Positions 36,008 through 51,000 of a stretch of 64,000 nt of DNA are shown piece by piece; position 1 is the stretch's first letter, and each line of letters opens with the position of its first letter. The notes under the pieces are model-generated. The model made no database searches, was not told where the DNA came from, and was given only the letters and a program-made list of their open reading frames with translations. Source of the DNA: Schistosoma mansoni (lineage: Eukaryota; Platyhelminthes; Trematoda; Strigeidida; Schistosomatidae); assembly GCF_000237925.1 (NCBI RefSeq), contig NC_031495.1, positions 45,553,788 through 45,617,787 on the forward strand, read 5' to 3'. Both the position numbers and the translations under genes were made by a program.

Positions 36008-39000
36008 GTAAAAGCTCATATTAATGAACAATTCATAAATATTATGGCAATTTTATTTCAGTTTATTTATTCCTCATGCTTTATATCATAAGAAATCACT
36101 ATTTGTTAAAATTATTAATGATTACTTCTGAGGAATGTAAGGTATAAATGACCTATAAAGGGATTTACTCTGTAATAGGTCGATTTTTCAATAAATGAGT
36201 GATTATGATTCCATTTTCAAACGCTCTATGAACGCATCAGGACATAGAACAAATGTCTATCCATTCAACTTGAGGTTTAAATCGATTTCATCAAGTCTCC
36301 TTTTCAAAAAGTTTGAGTAATGAATAATTTCATGTAGGAATAAGTTGAGCACATCACCTTGCCACTGGATAGTAAAGTATGTTTTGTTTAACTTTTAGTG
36401 ATAAATAATAAAACTTTTATGAGTCAGTGTAATTTTAATTTAACTTAGTAAAGCATATATCAATCTGTTGACAAATTCATAAGAATTAAGGTTTAAACCA
36501 TATTCTTTATATAACTTTTCTTCAGGAATAACGTAGACTGCTTTTTTGGTACTTTCTAGATTATAGAATCTCCCAAACCAGAAATCGGTGATAGTTTTGG
36601 AATCGGGCTATCAAGAGGGTTTGATGCTGATGGAGACGGTTGGCCAGAATTCGCTGTTACTTCGCTTAAACTGAATACTGTACCATATTTATTTACAATG
36701 CCTAAATTATTAAAATCACAGTGTCGAGTAAATATTCCACCATTATATTCAATGTTACACTTCAGAAAGGGTACAACAATACCATTTGAAATGAATGTAC
36801 GCCTGTATGACCTACATTTGCGACAATATATTAACATTCCTGCAGGATTAATTTCCACTAAAATACGTCATCATGAAGTAAATCCAGATGTACTATGGAA
36901 TGACTATTTATATTCAAACAGTACCACTCAGACTTTCTCATCTGATATGTTAATGAAACAAAGAGTTGAGTTATCAACATTCGATATGTTCACTATGCAG
37001 CTTCATAAGTTAACACCTCGATTTCAACTAGCAGATAACAAAATAAGTAATATCCGCTTGGATTCATCACAGTCGTACATAGTAATAAAATTTCATTTAA
37101 CAGCGATGTACGGATTAGAAGAAATGAATTTAAATAGTGTACCATTAAAAATCTCATATAAATCTGGATTAAATTTAACTGAATGTAATTTTATGCAAAA
37201 TCTTGATAAATGTAATAAACAAGAACACCCTTTAATTGATTGGTCTGAATGTTCTCAGTTAATACAACTGGCCCAACCAGTTTGTATTCCAGCGAATGAA
37301 TGTAGTTCCGATTTGAGTTTTATGAACATAAGTTGGAGTCCAATACATTCACTGATGACTACACAAAGTTATAAAAATTCATTGACTGAAGTTAATAACT
37401 CGTTCATAAAAATTCTCAAATATGGACATCCAAATGAACAACAACAAGTGATCCAATTAAAATTAATTAACTTAGGTCCTACTAAGTCAACTGGACTTAG
37501 TATTTTGACTCGTTTCCATAACTGGTACCTAGTAGATAATGAAAACCTGACTTTAACTGACAGTATTCAAGGTAAAATCACTATGATAAATATTAAGAAG
37601 TTATCAAAAAATGAAACGAGTTCAATAAATCTCATTAATTCAACGGATGCAAAAATATGGACGATTAATATACATGAAAATGGTTTATTAGCACTAATTT
37701 CATTATCTCCATATTTATGGATTTATCCCAATGAAATCATACAAATTGATATATATGTGTTTATTCAAGGTTTGTTGTCATTGTCGACTCTGTCAACAGG
37801 TCAAAAATTGAAAAATGATCTTATGCCATTTAGTTATTTAAGTATGAATTATAGATATCCGCCAAAATTTGAAATTCAAGTAAAATCAGAAACAAATGAT
37901 AAACAAAAAGAAAACAATTTAGAAAGTATACCATATAGAATTCTTTTTAAACCAATGGTGAATATTTTTGCGGGTATACAACCATCAACTATAATTGATG
38001 ACAGGTTGGAACCTTATATGATTGAACAAAGTAAGAATACGCTTTTTTTGTGAATGTTGATTGGTATTAATGTTTATGATATTCAGTTAAATTATATTTT
38101 AGGACAAAACTTATTTAATTGTCAGAAAGGGGTTTTGTAGAGATTATAGTCCTGGGTTCGAACCCCGCAAGACGGGTCATGGATGTACACTGCTGAGGAG
38201 TCCCATACTAGGACAAAACGGCCGTCCACTGCTTCCAGGTTTTTCAAGGTGGTCTAGCTTTAATTGACTCATGAATTCAACTAATCAATTATTTAATTGT
38301 GCTAAAGAAATGATCTCATTCACAATAAAATGTTTAGATGTACTTTGTTTTGTTCAAGTTAACAGAAGAATTATATTAATCAACATTTGGTACATTGAGT
38401 AAAACATAATCAGCGCTTTATCGTTTTAAATATTGATAGACGTTTATTATAACAATTTCGTTAAAACATCTTTAAATAAGTATCTCATTTAAGTTTGAAT
38501 ACTCTTTGGAATTCTATTAATTATAATTTAAGTATAATCATTACTTCTGGAATAATGAAAACATTTAAATCTCACTGCATAAATATTATGTTCAGTTAAG
38601 GCAAATTTTTATAGTGACCAATAGAGGAGGAATTGTACAATGACATAGATTGTACAATTAAGATCAGATAGTATGACAAGTTAAGTGAAGTCTACATATA
38701 TATATAAATAAGGGGATAGATTTAAGAAAGAGTCGAGTTGTAAGCTGACTGTTTACTAAATCTTTTATAACTATGGAAGGATTTAGTTATTGGAAGGTTT
38801 TTTTCAACACAAGATTAGCATTGTAATTTCCTGTAGCTTCTGTTAAGTATGAAAGACCAGATGGAAAAATATAACTGAATAACTCATGATACTTAATCAA
38901 TTAAATATTTATCTTTATTTTCACGAACTGCAAATAACTTACTTACTTACTTACGCCTGTTACCCCTGGTGGAGAAGCATAGGCCACACACCAGCATTCT

Positions 39001-42000
39001 CCATACAACTCTGTCCTGGGTAATCCTTTCCAGTTCTTTCCAGTTGTTATTCATCTTTTTAATATCTCTTTCTATTTCCCGACGTAATGTGTTCTTTGGC
39101 CTTCCTCTTTTCCGCTTCCCTTCAGGATTCCAAGTTAGGGATTGCCTCGTGAGAACTGCAAATAACAAAAACATATAAAAACCTTTGTTAGAATGAAGTA
39201 AATATTATTAAAGTGTGTATTCAACTCTTTAAACATCATGGCGTATAACTCCATTTTTATGAGCCATGCTGTTTTTTTATTTTGAATGTAAGTGGTCAAA
39301 CCTTCTTAATTAATATGATTGAACCTTAACAGTTTTATTTCTTGTGTTCATTTCTGTGTATTATGTAAGTCTAGAAGGCTAATTTGAACGGTTAATATGA
39401 TGCTAAGTAAGGAAGACGTTTTATGCATTTCCCTAGGTTGAGAACTATACATTTTCATTTTGTTTTATTTTACACTGCTTCACTGAAACTCAACATAAAG
39501 TAAACATACAATTTGTGTACATTAATTAATGACAACAAACAACAACTTGCCTTGTCTTTTTCTAGACCCAATATCACGTAAAATATTTTCGTATGATATT
39601 GGACCGCGAATTGAACATACGTTCCTTATCGAAAATCAAGGATGGATAGCTCTTACTAATCTAAGCTTAATCTTACAATTACCATATGAAACAACTAGCG
39701 GTCATAGATTATTGTATTTAACTGATCAAGTTCGTGAAGCGTCATACACTAATCAAAGTAAGTTGATTGATTACTTGCACTTTATTGAGGACGTGAGAAA
39801 ACAATTCATTGCATTATATTCAACGAATTAAAATAGTGAAGTAAATATTTTACTTATCTATCTTACTTTTATTAATTATTTAAGCGGTCACCAAGGTCTA
39901 GTATCAGTTAGAGAATCGGTAAAATAACAGAGCATAAACACCTGATTACTCTTCCTTCACAACTTCAAATAATACCTCTTATATGATTCAACTTCGTATT
40001 AAGTTTAAAGACTTCAAGTCAAGTAGACAGAGTAAAACTATTGAGTAAGTGATTTACAATTCAGCTGTTTAATATTTTTCTGCTTTTGTTAAATTAGAAT
40101 ATTGTGTAATCGCTGTACAACATTGTCGGTCAGTATTTGTGTTTTATTCTACTTTGGTTTTTCTCATGTTAAATCCGTATTGCTTATTACTTATACTTGA
40201 AGACGAAGAACCACTACAATTCCCATGACGCGAACTAAAAACACGGAAGACTGCCACAAGTGGAAATTAATTCACTACAAACTAAACACCATGACAGCTC
40301 TAGTAGAAAATACACTCATTTATACATTAACTGAACACCCATTTTGATTAGGATGAAATCATATATTTGAAAAATTCCCAAAATTATAACAAATCACATG
40401 CGGTGTGTCATGCTCAGCATAGTTCATGTTAATCTAATACAAGAATATTCTATCTTGAATAAAACATCACACTCAAATAAATCAGTATTATACCGAATAA
40501 AATATCACACTGAAAAACAACCATAAATACTACACTGAGTAATTATCATATTGAATTTAAAAAAAGGGATATAATGTTCAACAAATAATCACAATAATTT
40601 AAGAATGTAATTTGTCTTTTGATCCCGTCATCTCATCACATAGATCAAGGTTTTCAACAGAAATTCCAGGGCATTGATGTTGAAGAGATTCACTTATAAC
40701 TAAGAATATTTTACATCATTCAGGTTGTTGATAAGAAATCATTTTCATCATCTGGGGATCATTAAATACTATTGTTTCGTGGTAATAACTGATGTTTTAT
40801 ATATACTTTCACCATTTAAAATGTCGTGCAACACACCTCATATATCCTAATGGTTGATGATTGTCATTTGTTTATTTAAATCACTTATACAATGTCTTAA
40901 GAGGTTAAAATTATTAGGAATCTCTGTCAGCGTGATTTCAAATAATATATATTGAAATGACATTCTAAAAGTATTCTTTATAACTCATTTAAATCATAAA
41001 AGGTATGAATTAAATATATCCTATAAGAATGTTATAAGCTAATAATACAAAATAATTTATTTGTTTTGAAAATAGGTTTCATCAAAAGAAGAGAATCATT
41101 GATAATCAGGGATCCTTGGTCTGAGATATCTCAGTATTGTACACCTACGATGGTAAATACGTTTGAACTAAACACCTTTAGTCCCATTAATTTGCTGAAA
41201 TGCGTTTAAACTGTTTAAAATACAGCTAATCGTCTTTAGAATTGTCTAGGCTTCTAGTCTAAAATACTTGAGAAATCTTGTGTGTAATTAATTTTTGTTG
41301 AAGTTTCACTAAATAATAATAAAATTTTCGGAGAATTTTTTAACTTAGTTCCCCAGTATAAATGATTTACTTACAAACCTATTGTCTATGTTACTATAAC
41401 TTTCTATCTTACAGCAACTCTATTGAGGAACACTCTGCCAACTATAATCGGTTCCGATGGGAAACAATATGGTACTTGTGAAATACCAAAAAAATTCATT
41501 AACCCATTAGAGCTTACACTGATGGATTTCAAATTTATCAGTAAGTTTAAAAAATGTATTTTCTTTTTATATCCACCATGATCAATATTATTGAAACGAT
41601 CGAAATATGTGAATATTAGATTAATGTAAAGATTCTGTTGCAGAATATATGTAAGGATTTTATTATGACCTCTAATCTATCATACTCACTTGATTATAGA
41701 TAAATAAATTGTACTATTAAATCATATTTAACAATAGCTCATTATATTAGGCTTTACATGGTTAGTTAATCATCTAAATAATCAAATTAAATGATAAATT
41801 AAGACAAATGTAGATTGAATAAAGTACTTGTCCGAAGGTTCCTAACAATTCGAAGATAATTTCTGTCAGGAACCAATATCACCCTGAGACTAAAAAAAAC
41901 AACAGCGTGCACTGATTAACTGTTTTTGCTCTGTGATTTCTGAGTAGTGAGGTCCTGACTTCTCTAGAAAGGGAATCCATAAACTTTAAGTTTCATAAGT

Positions 42001-45000
42001 CCGAAACATTTGAACTAATGAGTTGAAGCCTATTGGTTCAAAGTTTCTTCAATCAATGATCTTGCACAATTCTCGTTCAATGTTACTAGTTAATTTACCA
42101 TTTTTGAGTTGGTTATCGTAGATTGTGGCTTTCAACTAAAACGTCAGGAAATCTATATATCATAAGTTATCAGATGATATTTAATTAAAGTTTCACAATC
42201 ATTTTCATCGAATCCCGATCATTTCAATGTAATGAAATATATTTGGAGTACGACAGTAAGTACAAGCATTGTAGTCAGTCAATTTCTAAAACAATGAAGT
42301 CTATCAATCTGTGAAGTCACTATAGCATAATAGAAGCACAAAGTCTAGTCACTGATACAAGTTTGACTTTTTATAACCGATTTTCATGCATGGAGGATAA
42401 GTACCGAAAATTTTAAAATCTGAGTCAGAATTAAAATATCTTTATATGAAGAAACCAAATAATCAGTTTGTTTCTACACTAAATATTGAAACCCATACCT
42501 TAGACATATCACATCACCATAATATAATAGGTGGTTTAATGTGTTCAGTAGTTGTTATGATTATTTTCAAATTATTCTACCGAACAGTTTTTCTAATACA
42601 GCATAAATACTTGTTTACAATTGTGTTATTCAAACCCTGGACAATGAATACGAGGGTAACACCTATGAAGTTAGACTAATATTGTTGAAATAAATAATAA
42701 TTTTGACTATACAGAAAGAAATAGGTTTTCAGAAAGAATCTGATCAGTGAATCAAACAAAATCTAAGGTACCGTTAATTGCAAATCTCAGCTCAAGTTGG
42801 TAAATGAATCATGCTAGGACCAAATCAACTTAAACAAGCTAAACATAGAATAACACTTGTTGATGGTTAAAACGTCCATATTTTTATTAATATGATCGAT
42901 AAAAAATGTTGATATTTTTTGACATTAACTAGTGTCTTTCTTGGTTTCCACTGGCAATTAATTGTTGACTATGAACAAGTAAGTCAGCAATGGAAATCTG
43001 ATGAAATGTACAGTTACTGCTCTTCTCAGGGGAACTGTGTGTATGATGTTGTTTTTTATTTATAAATTATCATAAAGATTATTACTAAAATGGTATTAAT
43101 AAAATGAAGTTTCATGAGCCTATATGATTATATGGTAACATACAATTGTCTCTGTTTATATCAAAACAAGGTAATTTACATTCATGAAGGGAACTACTTA
43201 TACTTCGTCAGATATTGAAATATATTTTCCTTATAATAAATACATATTCATAACTTGTGTTACAGTCAAAAATACATCCAGATGATAAATTTCAGACAGA
43301 ACAAGTACAGACATAAGATAGTCAATCACCTCTAAAACAAATCGTTCCTTCAAGTATCATATGGTGTAAAATTTCCTTTTTTTTCACTAATAAACAAGTT
43401 TCAACTTGTTTAGATTAAATCTTATCATTTATCTACTCATTTATTTCCAAATTGATAAACATGATAATGCTAATTAATCATAGACCATGTACATCTTTAT
43501 AGCTCAACTTAAGTATGTGTTAAAAATATGATAATCATTAATGTTGCATCTTGTGTGTAATGAATAATAATACAGAACAAAATAAAACAATCTCTTTTCT
43601 GATGTTACTGTATATGTTCAAACAAAATCTCTACAAATACCTTAGAGATGAGTGAGATTTATGCTATTGATGGAGTATGTATCATTTTCCCCTTAACATT
43701 CATGCAAGCTATGTTATGTGATATAGTTTACTTCATAAACTTTGTCTTTGTTTTCAGGATATTACTGTGGTTGTCGAGGTAACTATTTATTTAAATTTCA
43801 TTAATTACGCTACGCTTATAATGTTGGTATTCTTTGTCGTCATCAGAGTTAAGTCTCTTTTGGTTTTCTATGAAAATGGTCGGTTATCTAAGTTCTATTT
43901 GTCATAAAAGGTTAATCCATTGTCTTCAGAGTTACATTTTTATTGTTCATGATTCAATTATAGTTACAAAAATTTCTCGTTTCTGTTACACAACGTTTTA
44001 TATTATTTCTTGGTTAGAACTATGTTTTAACTAATCTGTTTTATCATGTGAGGTTATACTAATCAAAAGGGATGATAAATAACCACTGCAGTATCTAAGC
44101 TAACAGTTCTTTTTATAACAAAGAATATACTTTTAAGTCAATTATTTACATCGTTTTACAAGGCCATCTATATTCTGAAATCAATCTGATTACATATATT
44201 TATGTTACATTTTTGGTATATTTCATCTACTACCGATTGGGGGGGACCTGATAACATAAAGGTTATTACTTTTGGTGATCTTAAGATTACTATTCAGTGA
44301 AATTAGGTATAGCTAGATTCTCCTGAAGGAATTTACCTAACAATTAATTTAACCAGGATGGTGACAATTCATTTATCTTACCAACTGTTATAAAATCAGT
44401 GGGGATCGGGATCATAAAGTAAGTATATCCATGTTTCAGGGTCGTTTTTTTACGCTAGCCTACTAAAAATTAACTTTCAGATGCTTTTGTAAAGGTAAGG
44501 AAAACCAGCTCTGGTTGATGTTTACATAACACTAACAGTGATAGTAGTAGTAATTTATATTCATNNNNNNNNNNNNNNNNNNNNNNNNNNNNNNNNNNNN
44601 NNNNNNNNNNNNNNNNNNNNNNNNNNNNNNNNNNNNNNNNNNNNNNNNNNNNNNNNNNNNNNNNNNNNNNNNNNNNNNNNNNNNNNNNNNNNNNNNNNNN
44701 NNNNNNNNNNNNNNNNNNNNNNNNNNNNNNNNNNNNNNNNNNNNNNNNNNNNNNNNNNNNNNNNNNNNNNNNNNNNNNNNNNNNNNNNNNNNNNNNNNNN
44801 NNNNNNNNNNNNNNNNNNNNNNNNNNNNNNNNNNNNNNNNNNNNNNNNNNNNNNNNNNNNNNNNNNNNNNNNNNNNNNNNNNNNNNNNNNNNNNGAAAGT
44901 TTTGTATTTATATGCATATATATATGGAGAGAGAGAGTTACTACATTCCCCCATCACAGTAAATTTTTGTAGGCCTTTGACTAGTCAGCCCAATGAATGG

Positions 45001-48000
45001 CCGAATACGTAAGATATTTTAAGTTTCAAGTGTGGCATTAGATTTTGATCATCATAAACCTTTTATTTAGAACTGAAATGATTACCTATCAGGAGGGTAA
45101 AAATCGCGCGAAATCTCATTTGCTACATTTATGTTTGATCATTTTTAGTTTCGAATAGGTTGCATCTCAACGTAGTGAACTGATATGGTAGTCTTTTTGT
45201 AGAATATCATGCTATGAAATACTTTGTGATTAAGTTATGAGTTAACTTACATATTATGATACCATTTTCTTCAGATTTTATGATTTCAAGCTTACCTTCT
45301 GATATTGCTTACTTAAATTTTTCCGCAAGTTCATTTTATGTCATGGAAAGATATCGACATCTATTAAAGGATATTTTTTAGTTATACTGAAAATATAAGA
45401 AAATCCACAGTATTTCATAAGGTAATTACAGGATGTAAATTAGAAAATATCTTTCATTTTTCAAAATTTTCTTAGTGCATCAATTGTATACCAAGGGTAT
45501 GATTACATAATGAAATAAGCTATCACAATCAGTCGAGTCTGTTATGTTTCCCTTAAACCTGTGGGGTTTAACTAACATCATTCTCAGTTTGCGAAGATTT
45601 CTGAATTTTATTGAATCATGAACCGACCAATGCTAGACCACCTTTGAAAACCTGAGAATACTCGACAGCCTTTTATCCCACATCAGTACTGAGTTCGAAT
45701 TCCCCGTGCAGTAACGTAGACACGCACTGCTGAGGAGTCCCATACTAGGACGAAAAGACCATCCAGTGCTCCAAGGTGTTCAACAATGGTCTAAAATGGG
45801 TATAAAATCATGCAATCAGCTTTTCGGTGATGTTGTGATTTGAATAAGTTTATAAAGTATAAACCAATGAATTCCATTTCTACTGACTGAACAATATTGT
45901 TCTTTCCTATGGTTTACTATATTTTGAAGTTTTATTCTCCATGAAATGAATGATATTGAAAAGTCCCTGAATTAGATTAAATTACTATCAAATACAATCC
46001 AGATTTGAAATAGTTCCCGCCATTTAATATGGTTTTATAATATAAACTATCTTAATATATACATTTGTCAAAAAGACAAACAAACACATTGTCTGACTAT
46101 ATATTGAGAATTTAAACATTCAAGTTTATATTTAATTCAATAAAGTTTGTTTGTAACAATGAAATATCACAAAGAAATTTATATAAACAAAGAAAATCCG
46201 TCTGAATTTATATTAAAATGGTTTATTGTTTTGTATCTTAGATACTAAAAATATATTAAAAATATACAATGACATTTAACATATGTACTTTTATGTACCT
46301 AGAATTTGTCAATATAAACTATACTATTAGAAAAATCCTAAGAAAATTTGAAGTTTGTTTTAACTCTTATGATTGTTATAACTATTATTGATTGGGCTAT
46401 GAGTCATATATATATGCTTACATACGTTGGTGACATTGAATATATACGACGAAACGGCTGTCCAATGCTTCCAGGTTTTCCATGGTGATCTAGCTTCAAT
46501 TGACTCATGATTTCAACTATGCAAATTTTGATAATGTCTGCTATTAGTAACAAATAGGGTAATTCAGAAAGACCTCTAGTTGAATTTTTCAATAATAATA
46601 CCTTCTTAGTCATACACAATCATTGTTCTGTATCATAATTTGGTCAAAATGGAAATGCAGATAAGTGAATTGTAACTTAATGGTTTACTAGGATCATATT
46701 CCCTAAGTCATTTAATGATCCTTGACTTGATATAGTTTTTTATTATCAATATCTACTTCTGAAATGCTTCACACTAGGAGGAAAAAATAGAATTCAATCC
46801 TTTATGGTTTCAGTAGTTTCCTAGATAATTTCGGTTCATGATAAATGAATTTTATGTTTTTCTAATTTTCTAATAGAAATTAATTATTTACGAAAATCTT
46901 GTTATGTTTGCGGAATGTTTAACTGACTTGTACTTGGTATTGAAATTCACTTAGCATTGTTTATTTGAATCTTACCATGTGGCTTTGGGGACTGGCAATT
47001 GATGCTCATGTTATGACATATGTACTAAGTGAGGATGTCACACTCGATTGTTGCAATTAGTTGAAACTTCTTGAGATGAGATATGTAGAATGTGTGTTAC
47101 GTAAGACTGACCATTTACTGCCCCGACGTGCAATGCTTTATGGTATATGAGTAGGTTGGAATAAAGTTAGGGGTGGCCTAGATTGCAACATGGCATAAAT
47201 CTATGAAGTCGCTGAAAAGTGAACTGGGTCGTGTTGGTAGGTGTAGACTACCTGGTTGGGATTCGCGAGATGATAGCAACCGATAGTTAGAGACCTTGAA
47301 TGACATGACTCAAAATCGTTTAGATGGCTCACGTGCATCCACTCTTTGTGTTCTCCCAAATTCTAATCTTCTGAATTCTTCATGTCCGTATCCTTTTTCT
47401 CTTTCCAAATTTATTTCACCGTATTATACTCCTTGCATAACATCTTACCAATCTCCTTATCTTTCACATAATACTTAAACTCTTACTACTTCTACCCTCT
47501 ATGGGATTTTGAATCGACAACTTTATCTCTGTGCTNNNNNNNNNNNNNNNNNNNNNNNNNNNNNNNNNNNNNNNNNNNNNNNNNNNNNNNNNNNNNNNNN
47601 NNNNNNNNNNNNNNNNNNNNNNNNNNNNNNNNNNNNNNNNNNNNNNNNNNNNNNNNNNNNNNNNNNNNNNNNNNNNNNNNNNNNNNNNNNNNNNNNNNNN
47701 NNNNNNNNNNNNNNNNNNNNNNNNNNNNNNNNNNNTATATGATTAAAAAATAATAATAAAATTTGAACATAGTTATGTAATAACAACATACTTATATGAT
47801 TATTTATACATTAGATACAGCTCTGTATCATATGAAAGTTAGTCCCTAAAATAAATATTTGAATACATTGATTTATCCACTTACGATTACACCAACGCAA
47901 TCAAACTACCTTATAATTTTTAAACTTCCAGTATTTTAAAAACTAGACATGTTCATGCATTTAAAAGTGGTATGATGTTATAGCTAAAAAGTAATGTCTA

Positions 48001-51000
48001 AAATTGTATCTCGTAAATGATAACGTAACATAACTTATTAAGAATTAAATTCACTTAGTATTGTTTGTTTGAATCTTCCCATTGTTGTTTAGGACTGCAA
48101 CTGGTCAGTCTCTAATTGGCATATGTGCATACTGTGCGTATTGCCTCGATATATCAATCTTTGCTTATAATGCTTATGAATTAAGGATATATCGAGACAA
48201 TCCGCACAGTATACACATATGGCCAATAAGAGACTGACCATTTGCAGTCCTAAACATCAATGGGAAGATTCAAATAAACAATACTAAGTGAATTCAAACT
48301 TCACCGCATTGCACAAGCAAGTGGCTATCAGGACTCAGTAGCTGAATGGATAACTCGATGGCGTTTGAAGCGAAGGTACTGGGTTCGAGTCACAGAGTGA
48401 ACATCAACTCTGAGATGCAGGTACATCTGGCTGACGATTCCCAAATAGGACGAAACGCGCGTCCTGGATTCCACTGCTAGCCACTATCCATCTCTGGTAT
48501 TGAAACTTTCAGGTCCGACAATGCATAGTGAAAATACAAATAATCATGATATGAATTTACTTGATCCCCCAAAAGAATCAAACTGATACATGGATACACT
48601 ACTTTTGAAGTAATTTATTTACAGTCAAGTTAACAGTCATATATACAAAATAATTGAACTGAATAGTATTTAACATTACTTAATAGATAACATACTGTAA
48701 ACATATTTAATCTGTTATACAACTAAACATCTATAACTTATCAAGATGATTAATTGACTAAGTTATGTAATTACTTCACATGATGTGATAACATGTTACA
48801 GATGATTACGTAAAATCAACCCCATGCCATTTCCACTTTGATCAATCTAGTCATCCTCATCATTATCGTATTTAATTAGAGAAGTAACAGTGAAATTTCG
48901 ATGATAATATCTGCACAACAGTTTTATGTTGAATAATACAATTTAATTTTATTCAAATGAAATAAGTGTCCCATTAATCATAGATCAATAAAAGTAAGCA
49001 ATATAATCTAGACGTAGGTAAAGTTGAATTGAGTAACTAGAAGCATATTATCTTTCTGAAAAAGCTAATTAACTGACTGTTCATAAAAATCTTGGGTATT
49101 TTCTGTTTATTGATTATTATTTAAAGATATTTATTAGTGATGATTACATTAAATCGAATTAAATTCATCTTTGAAACACACTTCATATTAAACAATCAAA
49201 GGTACTCCGAAGAAATCTCTAGACCTAGTTTTTGATATTGTTGACGATCACTAATTAGACCTATGTGTAACACTGAATAAAATAAGTCCTTATCACATAT
49301 TTTAGAGACTCACTAAGAACATGTAGCTCATCACTAAAGTGAATCTTTTCGATAAGCATTGAAATATTGCCAAAAGGATGGGAAATTTAGTCTTTAACAA
49401 TCAGAAGACATAATTACAGAATGACAAAAAAATGAAATATTTCATGTTTAAAGCGATCAATACATATGATTGGTTTTGGCTTACATATTTTGTCATCGGA
49501 AGTCATACTTAATATTACATGTATATAACATTGTTGATGAGCCATTATTAGACTATGGCTATGCATTAACAATAGTTAATAAGAATTTCTTATTAGTTTC
49601 TCAATATCTTAAGTGTTTTACAATCATATTTAAAACTAATTCTTTATGAGCAAAGATGGATAGTGGCTAGCAGTGGAATCCAGGACGCGCGTTTCGTCCT
49701 ATTTGGGAATCGTCAGCCAGATGTACCTGCATCTCAGAGTTGATGTTCACTCTGTGACTCGAACCCAGTACCTTCGCTTCAAACGCCATCGAGTTATCCA
49801 TTCAGCTACTGAGTCCTGATAGCCACTTGCTTGTGCAATGCGGTGAAGTTTGAATTCACAAGGTAGTTTGATTGCGTTGGTGTAATCGTAAGTGGATAAA
49901 TCAATGTATTCAAATATTTATTTTAGGGTCTATCTTTCATATGATACAGAGCTGTATCTAATGTATAAATAATCATATAAGTATGTTGTTATTACATAAC
50001 TATGTTCAAATTTTATTATTATTTTTTAATCATATAATTAATATTTATTGAATCCAATAACTAATGAGGCCAGTTTATAATCAATCATAATAATAATTGA
50101 CCATGTCGTCAACCCATTTTCAATACTTCACAATCAAATGTGTAAATGTTAAAACATTCATAATAATTTCGTTCTACACAAAAACGATACAAATTGGTGA
50201 ACTGTAGTAATTAATAACATCTGTTGATAACATAAAGATGATGAATGTAATTCAATAGCCTGAATGAAACGATTTTTGTAACACACTAAACTCCACTGAC
50301 GAACTCTTGAAAAACATAAAACCGTGGACTACGAATCCTAATTTACTTCGAGAAACTTTAGTTATATGTACTCAAAATTCAAGTTTCATAACGACTCAAT
50401 TATTCAGTAATTGTAATACGATTATTGTATTAAAAGGTTGATCGGAAAATGAAGTAGACTTAATTGGGGAGTTCTATTTGTGGCTACTAGGATATAATTT
50501 CAGATTTATAAGTATAACAATGGCTGGAAATAGGTTAATACCTTTACATTCCCTTAGCAGTTAGTTGCAGTCAATTTATCAGCCAACAAGTTTTCTAACA
50601 TTGTTCTTCTTTACGACCTACATGGCTTTAGTCGGCTAGTTATGTTCTGATCAAAGTTCCGATGTCCATGTCAATTACTTTTTTATTCATAAATATGCTA
50701 CTGAAACATAAATGAGTAGTTCAAAGCAACACTCTAGAAGTATTTTCTTAATTTTTGACTTAATTCAGTTCAGGAAGTAGTCTATCAACTTTATTTGGTA
50801 AACTAGATATTGTTTCTGGATTCTGCGAGCGAAATGATAAAATGAAAGTAAGATTGTGTAAAATTTCTTTGCTTTTCCCTACCAGAATTTACTTCGTCAA
50901 CAATCGTAAGTATGGATATCAATCACTATATGTTAATGAATAATACACATAAGTTACATTTTAAGATTTGGAAGAAAACTCGTTTACGTGGAGGTTTTTA

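Larger units (their letters stand above)
38031..39565 (+). other. ITGA: Integrin intron 2 with a SINE and a truncated RTE copy
   Basis: 1535 bp, phase 1, gtaaga...tttctag. It contains a hammerhead-type SINE at about 38130-38290 and a 214-bp RTE 3' end at 38939-39152. Confidence 0.85.

Noticed and set aside
44357-44494. Two further exon-like segments in integrin intron 4 (62 nt at 44357-44418 and 14 nt at 44481-44494), each with ag/gt borders
   Set aside because: Alone, together, or with the 21-nt candidate they break the phase required between exon 4 and exon 5, and the 62-nt segment has a stop in the phase supplied by exon 4.
44532-44972. Long apparent frames through 44.5-45.0 kb and 47.49-47.79 kb
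   Set aside because: They consist almost entirely of undetermined bases in scaffold gaps.
48339-48392. A- and B-box pair as a functional tRNA gene
   Set aside because: It has no proper acceptor stem and is followed directly by a hammerhead, the structure of an Sm-alpha-like SINE.
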